From contig JAUCBJ010008731.1 of the NCBI GenBank assembly GCA_032718475.1, positions 1-24,451 on the forward strand: 24,451 nucleotides of DNA, read 5' to 3'. Positions 8,590 to 24,451 of the stretch are shown here, piece after piece; the first letter of the stretch is position 1; the number at the start of each line of letters is the position of its first letter. The position numbers were made by a program, and so were the translations under genes. This stretch comes from Nemertoderma westbladi. Lineage: Eukaryota > Xenacoelomorpha > Nemertodermatida > Nemertodermatidae. The notes below the pieces were generated by a model that made no database searches, was not told the origin of the DNA, and saw nothing but the letters and a program-made list of their open reading frames with translations.

Positions 8590-10820
8590 TCAATTTAAAT
8601 AATAGTTAAAATATTTCACGTTTTAAGGTGTGTAAAACATAGTGACACCGCTCTGGAACCTTAGAGATAGCTTTATTGGCATTAAATCAAATATACAATG
8701 TAACCACAACAAATTATTTCACAGACACTCCTCTGGGATCTATACGAAAACCTCGACTGGATGAAAACGACTATGAATATAATTTATCTTACATCTTTAC
8801 TAGGGTCTCTTTACCATACAGTTAACAATACAACATTAGCTTTAGCGAACATCAATAGTCTAGGAGATTCAAGTGAAGTCAATAAAGTTAAGTAATTACA
8901 ACTACAATTAATTTATTACAAATAGTTATTTACCAACATAAACCAATATCCATATAAAATTTCTATCTACAGTATATACTGTACCTTTAACACAACAGTT
9001 GTGGATAACAACGGACTATAATAATTGTAAGGGTCCAGTAGTATACCGCTTACCAGATCCTAGTAACGATGTATCTTACTATGAGACTCTAGTAATGTAT
9101 ACGGGCTTGTACAGTATCTGACAACAAATCCCAGTCCAGGATATCTAAACAAACAGATATAGTACACAAACGACTACTGGCGAGGAACAGAGCCTTGTAT
9201 CTATTCTATGTACGTGAGCGGGTCGAATGCCTACGTACTAGACAGAAGGATACCTGTCCTCTAACCGGTGAGGCAGATGTACAGTTACCGTAACAGACCA
9301 AACTCACGGGAAAACAATCCCCGCGCAGCGAATCCTAACTATCACTGACAGTCCTAAATACAGTAACTTGCCGCGGTGTGATTTATATGGGTTATATACG
9401 AGCTAGTGGGTTAACAGCCTAGCGTAACAACACTGACAGTCCTGAATCAGTCGAAAAAGGGTCGTGCCTAAATGTAACAATAACTGATCCCCCTGTACGA
9501 AATCAGTCTAAAAGGTCAGGCCTAAATGTAACAATACCGTTGTCCAGACAAACAACAGTTTAATAACGAAAGTGAAATACTCCTTATCTTGCCGCAATCA
9601 AATCAGATCCTAATTTTACAAATACAAATAATTTCCACCTAACGTAATGTATAGTACGCTATAGCTAGTAGAACTTTAAGGGCGATATGTTTTAGGGCGT
9701 GTGTGTGTGGGTGTGTTACAAATAAAACAATTTCGGGTAATTCCTTTTACTAGGTTTTAGTGATTTTCTGACTAAATGATACCGTGCGCTAGCTACTAAA
9801 ATAAACTAGTCGCGTTTGTAGAACTTTATACTCACGAATGACGTCAAAGCTCTCTCCTTCCTATTCACAACCCAATGGGCAACCACAGTGTTAGTAACTA
9901 AACCCGTGATCGGCACTAATACCAGATTCTGGTTGTAAGATAAGAATAGGGGTTAATCGCTACCGTACGTTAGCTGATCTGGTATACTAATTTAATTCTA
10001 GAACTTTGTTGCTGCGGTAGTTAGCAGCAATACCTATCAGCACGTGGCAAGGCGCGGTAGGATATTAATAAACCTCCCTAGGCCAAGCAGTGTGCCGGTA
10101 GCAGAAATACTCCTTGCCTGATCAAATAGCTAACTCCAGACAGGGGGGGGGGGGGGGGTACTAATGTACGTTCTACAAAGCGAACCGGTACCAAACGGTC
10201 AATACTATGAATCACTAAATTATGGAACATATGCTGTCCGTACCTAATGTGTACTCGCGTACTGACGAATAGCAATAGTTCGCACCTGTAGGAAGTACAG
10301 GTTAACCCAGGGGTTCGTAGGACTGACAAGAAAGGGGGGGTTGTCTGGATATAATTATTTGATCCTAAATTTGCGGCGTCCAGTACGGTGTCACGCTTAC
10401 CCTGATCTATAGGTCTTACGGCGGGCAAGGGCGTCGAACAAAGTCTTACCTTCTCACAAAGCGGGCGCTGCATAGCAAGTGGAGTATTTCGAAGGGCAAA
10501 GGGGGTGCGCGGTCGATCCAATGTGGGCGCTAGCGTGTTGTGGACATCTCTTCCCTGCGTTGCTTACGGCCTAACGATCTAGGCTGCCATCTCCCTGATG
10601 TTTGGCTGTCCCAAAGTTGGACCAAAAGAAAACATGTCAGGAAATTGCAGTATATTTACAGTTTTACAAAAGGATTTATCAAACAAGTTTCAACAAGAAA
10701 CCGAATTTACTAATTTTTACAAGAATAAAATGACAGAGTAACGTTATACGAAATCATAACGAAGTGTGGTACTAGCGATAATAGAAGTGATAACCGAAGG
10801 CAAACCGGCCTTTTATACTA
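8590..10820. other. Non-coding region with degenerate internal repeats
   Basis: No gene is supported. The interval has a roughly 54-bp degenerate tandem repeat at about 9423-9535 (GTAACAATNACTGA ... GCCTAAAT) and three loosely spaced copies of a TACG(C/T)TAGCT ... TAGAACTTT module near 9650, 9780 and 9965. A 16-G tract lies at 10143-10158. The minus-strand open frame at 10078-10521 shows no domain. Confidence 0.5.
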
Positions 10821-10828
10821 GAAATTGC

Positions 10829-11030
10829 ACATGGAAACCAAACAGAATTTTCCACAGCTTCACATTTGAACCATAAAGTGTTTCGTGCCCTATGATTGGC
10901 CCAGCTCATCGTTTAACGCAGTACGGCCCTTACACTAAATCTGGGACATGGAATCCTAACAGAATTTTCCACTGCCTCACATTTGAGCAATAAGGTAATT
11001 TATGCCCTATGATTGGCCTGGCTCATTATC
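10829..11030. repeat. Imperfect direct duplication, about 85 bp, offset 117 bp
   Basis: Two copies (from 10829 and from 10946) share ACATGGAA, CAGAATTTTCCAC, TCACATTTGA and CCCTATGATTGGCC. Each carries a CCAAT/ATTGG pentamer. Function is unknown. Confidence 0.75.
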
Positions 11031-11103
11031 CGCTACGTTGTACGCCTCTCATTGGCCTACCAATTAGCACCTAAACGAAAATAAATGGCCCCAAAATACA
11101 AAT

Positions 11104-11180
11104 TTCCCGACTGGGATTCGAACTCGTAACCTATGTAATGTAACCAACGCCTTAACCATCTGACCACTACGCCACGAGAG
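11104..11180 (-). other. tRNA-like relic or SINE head
   Basis: The minus strand has a Pol III A box (TGGCGTAGTGG, complement of 11164-11174) and a B box (GTTCGAATCC, complement of 11114-11123) at tRNA-like spacing. The T-arm and acceptor stems do not pair well, so this is not scored as a functional tRNA. It may be the 5' end of a tRNA-derived SINE. Confidence 0.55.
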
Positions 11181-11409
11181 TACCTAAGGTTTTATGTGTA
11201 CAAATATAAATAGGCATATTACATTACTGTAACTTAATCAAAATACGTCGGATTTTCAAAGTTTTTACGCTAAAGTTAAACTACAAATGCTACCTTATAG
11301 TGAAATAATTCATCAACTATACTAATATAATTTGTTTCCTTACGCTGTCAATCTGACAGTGTACGCCGTACGGGTCCGATCAACTCAAATCTCAACCACC
11401 GGTAGGGTC

Positions 11410-11947
11410 TAGGGATGCGACAGAGCTCCGGCTCTGGTTCCGGCTCCGGGCAAATTAACCCGGAGCCAATCCGGAACTATGTTGTTAAAATTCGAATTAA
11501 AATAATAAGTTTTTCTGATGTATGAATAATGTAAATATCATAGTAATTAACATAATAACTCATTAAGTAATTTACAGCTTGTTTTTTTAAGTTTCCTGAT
11601 AACCCCCCCCCCCCCCCCTTGTGAAATTGTTTAAATGTTTGAACAAAAACATTAAAATGATTCAGTTAATTCAATTAATTTTCTTCCCTAATTAAAAATA
11701 TTAAGTACATATGTACTATCGTTTCGTTCGTCAGTCTAGAACCCCAATTCAACTGACCCCCCTTTCATGAAACAGGGAGGCTGTTTCATGAACGCATATC
11801 TGTCTATGTCTACTATAATAATACACTGGAATTATCAATCACCAAAACTCCGGCTCCGGCTCCGTCTCCGGCCGGAGCTCATATTGTAACCCGGAGGAAC
11901 CTCCCGTCTCCGGCTCCGGATGACATTTTAGCTCTGTCGCATCCCTA
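11410..11947. mobile_element. Non-autonomous hAT-type MITE (538 bp)
   Basis: The ends are inverted repeats beginning TAGGGATGCGACAGAGCT, flanked by a perfect 8-bp direct duplication GTAGGGTC (11402-11409 and 11948-11955), the hAT signature. Both subterminal regions are packed with CTCCGG/CCGGAG hexamers. The interior is AT-rich, includes a 16-C tract at 11603-11618 and encodes no transposase. Mobilisation would need a transposase supplied in trans. Confidence 0.9.
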
Positions 11948-12535
11948 GTAGGGTCCAGGTATGTACGTACATCAGCATTAGGCAGCCATACAGTTAGTAC
12001 ATGATGCCCAGTTAGTACATGATGCCCTTTTGCCGATCCGCCATTGTCCATAATTAGCACTTTAAAGCTATTACAGCACTCGTTTTGTTATCAACATCAC
12101 TCGTGCCGTAACTTGATAAAGAGCTATGTTATGAACAATGATCTATATAGTTATAATATCCCATGATATTAGTTTTGTAAAGACGTTTGTTTTGTAATTT
12201 TCACAATTTAGGAATTAAACTATTTGTTGCAAAGTAGCGTACTGTACAGTATTCTGGTCCTCGAAATATGTTTGCATTCACCCACTACGCTCGTTCGTGT
12301 GACAAACCACTCAGATCAAAACACCGTAAAGTCAATATAGTTAATGTTAAATAAAGTCAAATGACAATTAGTTAATATTATTTACATTATTATTAATCGG
12401 TAAATGTTGACAATTTCTAATTAATCTGCAACGTAATATTATAATTTTACAATTAAACACTGAATCAGTACGTGAACTTTTATACATAATATAAAATAAT
12501 AATAAATAATATAACATATTACTTTAATTACTTAC

Positions 12536-20631
<8,096 letters not shown>

Positions 20632-20639
20632 CTAAAATA

Positions 20640-22420
20640 ATAAAGGAGTTACTGTAGTAGGTAGTACCAGCATTATTGATCTTAATGAGATTGCTTGAAA
20701 TTGGAAACAGAGATAGTTTCACCTCCCTCCTCCTTTCTGGGTGAGCCAGAATTTATATTCCCGCTATCAATCTTTAGCTACAAGCGTTTGGAAAAGGTGT
20801 CTCCGTCGATATTACACCGGTCGTACTGTAGTTATTCTTGAACCTAATACTTGGTATCAATGGAACGCTGGCGGACAGTGCAAGGGTTCCAAAGTATGTA
20901 AAAACATTTGGGTTTGGTTGGGAAATAGCTAAGATATGGGCATTCGAAAGAAAGTTGCATGTATTTGTATCCTATGCAGCCATTTATTCTATTTAATACA
21001 ATGTTCTGGAACATTTTGTTTACCCCATACGTAGCTGGGTAACAATTACTCTTACATAGCTATTCATACATAAATAAAATGTTCTAGAATAAGGGGTGTT
21101 TTTATTTTCAAGACAGCGTGAAATACGCCGCGAAATAAAGTAAACTCAGTGATGGGCTATGGAGTGCTATATCACGGCGTGAAATAAAGTAACAGTATTC
21201 ACACAGTATGATTACTGTATATCGCATTCTACGGTCACGCTGGATGTAGGCCTAACAGTAAGTCATTCATCACAGATGCAGACAGCACAATAATCTTAGG
21301 TCGTTACCGGTGCAGCACCGCTGGCGGGACCGGTGCAGCAGCGCTGACGGGACCGGTGCAGCACCGCTGGCGGGACCGGTGTCAATCATTCTGTCGCTGT
21401 CTACACCTAGTAGACCTACTTATTCAGCCTGTAGAAAAGCACACGCTACATAGGTTGTTAGTGATAAGAACGACGTATTCAATTCGATTTAAATTTAAAG
21501 TATCTGTATTCCACTTTCACAGGCTCTCGTTTCATATTTCATTCACTCGCTTACGCTCGTTCGTTGAAATATTCCTACTCGAGCAGGCGTGAAATACAGT
21601 ACTATTTTACATAAATCGAATACATTATTACATATAATATATTAGCCTCGCACAGTTGCAAAACAATGCAACTTTTGAACGCTCATATCTCAACTATTTT
21701 TCAGCGAAATTTAGATGGTAGTACATATTTGGAATCTTTGCATGAGCAATCTCCATGGTAACATTATAGTACAACGAACCATGACAACGAGACCGTCACA
21801 TTGTAACTCTAATAGCAGCACCGGTTTCACCATAAAATATGTGCAAATAAAACCACAAAAACCGTTTTTTAGATAAATATTTCCATTTTCAAATAAAATT
21901 ACATGGATTTTGCTCAAATTACTTGAAACCCTTTTCTACTTCGATGCTTTTCAACACATGCAATAAAATTTAGGAAATTCAAACTCAAACAAAAAGATTT
22001 CATTTCACTTTTTTCACCGGGAAGAAAAGTACTCCCTTTTCTCCCAATTTTGGGGTATATTAGAGCAAAAAAGTAACAATTTAAGAAAGAAATATTTTAT
22101 GTAACAGACAATAATTTGTCGTTTCTTAATTTGACGTTTAAACATATATTATGTATAATTATTGCAATTCTTTCAACATTTTTCTAACCGGCAAAATATC
22201 GATCCCCATTTTTCCATAATTATAATAAAATATTGGGTAAGCTTGTTTCTATAGACAGTATACTTAATTAATCTATTAGGCAATAATTACTTTCTGATAC
22301 AGTAGTTACTATTCAATATAATTAATGCCTATTATTTCTACCAATCAGCAATGAGTTGGCGACGTGAACTATAGAATTATTACGTAGTTGAATATCTGGC
22401 GAGCAACAGGGCAATGGGGA
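20640..22420. other. Interval between sortilin exon A and RAB28
   Basis: No supported gene or further sortilin exon. It has a tandem repeat at 21306-21382 and three copies of GCGTGAAATA(A/C)A near 21118, 21178 and 21588. The plus-strand open frame at 20741-20932 shows no recognised domain. Confidence 0.5.
21306..21382. repeat. 23-bp tandem repeat, three copies plus a partial
   Basis: Units beginning ACCGGTGCAGCACCGCTGGC start at 21306, 21329, 21352 and (partial) 21375. Each contains the palindrome-like CGGTGCAGCACCG. Confidence 0.9.
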
Positions 22421-22424
22421 TACG

Positions 22425-22438
22425 GTTGCTATGGCAAT
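22425..22438 (+). promoter_or_regulatory. Candidate RFX X-box upstream of RAB28
   Basis: GTTGCTATGGCAAT matches the X-box consensus GTHNYYATRRNAAC at 13 of 14 positions (last base T, not C). It lies 284 bp before the RAB28 ATG. RFX factors drive ciliary genes through such sites, and RAB28 is a ciliary GTPase. Confidence 0.5.
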
Positions 22439-22722
22439 GGCGACGCTAGCCAATTCCTGATTTATGCGGTTGGAACAAGGTTACTCTACTCACTACTGTT
22501 GTTCAGCAAAATACATTCTAGGTAGGAATAAGGTTACTTACTGACACAGTGGTACTTATGCAATCGTCATATTATGTAGCAGATAGCGACTTATAATTCA
22601 AATATTACGTATTTGAACAAGACTTTTTACTTTGTTCCTTGCGCTATTTATAAAATATTCTAACACGTCGGTGCAGTAACTGTAAAGGAAGTATAGTTGA
22701 AGCAACTTTATGAGCTGATAAT

Positions 22723-22920
22723 ATGTCGGAATCAGAGCAAGGGCATTCCAGGGAACGACAACTAAAGTTCGTACTGATTGGAGACGGTGCCTCCGGTAAA
22801 ACATCAATAACGACAAGATACTCACAGAATGTGTGCAACAAGGCCTACGCTCAGACTGTTGGAATTGATTTCTTCCATAAAAGAATCTCCTTGCCTGGCG
22901 ACATACAGGTCACATTGCAG
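22723..22920 (+). CDS. RAB28: RAB28 exon 1
   Basis: Sixty-six codons, from the ATG to the VTLQ strand, containing the P-loop and switch I. The donor is CAG/GCAAGT, a GC donor with otherwise perfect complementarity to U1. Reading on into the intron gives an unrelated tail and a stop at 22977. Confidence 0.92.
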
Positions 22921-23804
22921 GCAAGTACTGGAGGAATATATGGGATATCTCGTGTAGTTTCAATTAGGTTGCATTAGTTAATCTAATCATACCACACAAC
23001 ATCGCGCAAGTTAACTAATAATTGTTATAGCGCAAAATAAATAATGCAACATGGCATTTTTTATTTGAACTTTGTAATTAAGTTTAGCAAATGACCACTT
23101 GTTTAGAGTTTGATGTTTATAATCAATATGTATCAGTCTTCGAAAAATGGGGAAAAAAATGTACCAAGATGGGCACCTACGAAATGGGTGGAAGGATAAA
23201 ATGTTGAGAGGTGTCCACGCTGCCTTCAGGGGTAACTGCCAAGAGATAAGCGGCCGGGTTGCCTCCTGTGTTTAGTACTGATACTGATACTATTTTTTTA
23301 TATATATAAATCAACATTAATTTCTATCATTTTTTGTAGGTTTGGGATATAGGTGGACAAACGCTAGGTAGCGATATGTTAACAAATTATCTGTACAACG
23401 CGAACGCAGTGTTGATGGTTTATGACGTCACAAACTCCTCTAGCTTCCAATCCATCGATGATTGGTATGAGTCTGTACGGAAACTCTGCACACAAAGGAT
23501 GCCTCACTGCGCGCTGCTAGGCAACAAGATCGACATGGAACATATGCGGACGGTGAAGATAGACAAGCACGCGAAGTACGCCCAGGAACACGGGATGTCT
23601 AGCCACTTCGTGTCTGCGAAAACGGGAGATTCGGTGGACATTTGCTTCCAGAAGATCACGGCGGAGATAGTCGGCGTTCGGTTGAGTAAGCCCGATTTGG
23701 AACAGCGCCAGGCCGTAGTTCGGGCCGAGATAGCCGAATACAAAGACCCCGAACCGAGGGAGAGGACTAAACAGCCTACCAGTAGTGTGTGCAGTCTGCA
23801 GTGA
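22723..23804 (+). CDS. RAB28: RAB28 small GTPase, join(22723..22920, 23340..23804)
   Basis: Two exons encode 220 residues, about the length of vertebrate RAB28. Motifs: P-loop GDGASGKTS (20-28), switch I region QTVGIDFF (44-51), the RAB28-specific WDIGGQT (68-74) in place of the usual WDTAGQE, NKID (128-131), SAK (158-160), and a C-terminal CSLQ CaaX box (217-220) predicting farnesylation. RAB28 is a divergent Rab linked in the literature to cilia, the BBSome and photoreceptors. The start ATG has A at -3. The splice joins VTLQ to VWDI in phase 0. The gene is opposite in strand to sortilin. Its last codons are the first unit of a minisatellite that continues downstream, and no poly(A) signal is seen within the window. 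Confidence 0.95.
22921..23339 (+). other. RAB28 GC-AG intron (419 bp)
   Basis: It begins GCAAGT and ends TTTTTTGTAG after a pyrimidine-rich stretch. GC-AG introns are a minor class spliced by the major spliceosome. No other feature was found within it. Confidence 0.9.
23340..23804 (+). CDS. RAB28: RAB28 exon 2 (terminal coding exon)
   Basis: This exon carries residues 67-220 and the TGA at 23802-23804, including switch II, the NKID and SAK boxes and the CaaX tail. In vertebrates this part of RAB28 is spread over several exons, so intron loss in this lineage is likely. Confidence 0.93.
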   Translation, partial: VWDIGGQTLGSDMLTNYLYNANAVLMVYDVTNSSSFQSIDDWYESVRKLCTQRMPHCALLGNKIDMEHMRTVKIDKHAKYAQEHGMSSHFVSAKTGDSVDICFQKITAEIVGVRLSKPDLEQRQAVVRAEIAEYKDPEPRERTKQPTSSVCSLQ

Positions 23805-24451
23805 GGGAGAGAGGGAGAGAGGGAGAGAGAGAGAGGGAGGACTAAACAGCCTACCTGTAGTGTGTGCAGTCTGCAGTGAGAGAGAGAGAGGGAGAGAGAG
23901 AGAGGGAGGACTAAACAGCCTACCTGTAGTGTGTGCAGTCTGCAGTGAGGGAGAGAGGGAGAGAGAGAGAGAGGACTAAACAGCCTACCAGTAGTGTGTG
24001 CAGTCTGCAGTGAGAGAGAGAGGGAGAGAGAGAGAGGACTAAACAGCCTACCAGTAGTCTATGCAGTCTTCATTGAGGGAGAGAGGGAGAGAGAGAGAGA
24101 GGACTAAACAGCCTACCTGTAGTGTGTGCAGTCTGCATTGAGGGAGAGAGGGAGAGAGAGAGAGAGAGAGATGACTAAACAGCCTACCTGTAGTGTGTGC
24201 AGTCTGCAGTGAGAGAGAGAGAGGGAGAGAGAGAGAGGACTAAACAGCCTACCAGTAGTGTGTGCAGTCTGCAGTGAGAGAGAGAGGGAGAGAGAGAGAG
24301 GACTAAACAGCCTACCAGTAGTCTATGCAGTCTTCATTGAGGGAGAGAGGGAGAGAGAGAGAGAGGACTAAACAGCCTACCTGTAGTGTGTGCAGTCTGC
24401 ATTGAGGGAGAGAGGGAGAGAGAGAGGGGACTAAACAGCCTACCAGTAGTG
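23765..24451 (+). repeat. Minisatellite built from the RAB28 3' end, 10 full units plus a partial
   Basis: Units start (at GACTAAACAG) at 23765, 23840, 23909, 23974, 24037, 24102, 24173, 24238, 24301, 24366 and 24429, with spacings of 63-75 bp. Each full unit has about 40 bp matching the last 13 RAB28 codons with the stop, then a GA-rich spacer (GGGAGAGAGG type). Only unit 1 overlaps the coding frame. Units differ at a few sites: CCAGTAG or CCTGTAG, GTGTGC or CTATGC, CTGCAG, CTGCAT or CTTCAT before TGA. The array runs off the window. Confidence 0.97.

Noticed and set aside
10078-10521. 147-codon minus-strand frame
   Set aside because: No domain or splice context; it spans a poly-G tract translated as polyproline.
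11104-11180. Functional tRNA gene
   Set aside because: A and B boxes are present, but T-arm and acceptor pairing is poor.
20741-20932. 63-codon plus-strand frame
   Set aside because: No similarity recognised and no splice or regulatory context. Noted only as unexplained.
20990-21090. Heat-shock elements (TTCTGGAA and TTCTAGAA)
   Set aside because: Two short palindromic matches without a third inverted GAA unit and no gene start nearby; expected by chance.
23765-24451. CRISPR-like array
   Set aside because: There are no unique spacers: the sequence between repeats is a GA-rich part of the same unit. The locus is animal nuclear DNA.

Overview
This is animal nuclear DNA: spliced genes, tRNA-derived SINE heads, LINEs, an LTR retroelement, hAT-like and Harbinger-like DNA transposons with intact target-site duplications, and long microsatellites. 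The host genes (a sortilin-family receptor, a type I immunoglobulin-superfamily receptor, RAB28) are metazoan. AT-rich, transposon-dense introns and many pure poly-G tracts suggest a marine invertebrate, but I cannot name the species or phylum.

Layout. 1-4868: 3' part of a BEL/Pao-like LTR retroelement (+) with an open gag-protease frame, no recognisable polymerase or integrase, about 1.2 kb of tandem and low-complexity sequence, a polypurine tract and a probable 3' LTR. 4869-7903: decayed LINE (-) with an open ORF1, a frameshifted endonuclease and a reverse transcriptase that stops before its catalytic DD box. 7904-11400: non-coding, with small repeats and one tRNA-like relic. 11410-11947: 538-bp hAT-type MITE with perfect 8-bp TSDs.

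12536-20631: four consecutive minus-strand exons of a sortilin-like gene whose split codons join exactly. They encode the end of the Vps10p propeller and the full ten-cysteine (10CC) module. Its introns carry (i) a three-level nested transposon, hAT-like containing Harbinger-like containing a LINE fragment, and (ii) an intronless plus-strand gene for a 469-residue three-Ig transmembrane protein, a 275-bp CCAG microsatellite, SINE-like units and a 140-bp hairpin.

22723-23804: RAB28 on the plus strand, two exons joined by a GC-AG intron, with a candidate RFX X-box upstream. The last 13 codons of RAB28, with CaaX box and stop, form the head of a tandem minisatellite that continues to the window end.

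The genes are not an operon. What is notable is nesting: the Ig receptor lies antisense in a sortilin intron. RAB28 probably does too, because the earlier sortilin exons are not found between exon A and RAB28 and must lie beyond 24451 if the gene is intact. The most unusual observations are the RAB28 terminus-derived minisatellite, the GC-rich block limited to the second Ig domain, and the retroelement that keeps an open gag-protease but has lost its polymerase.
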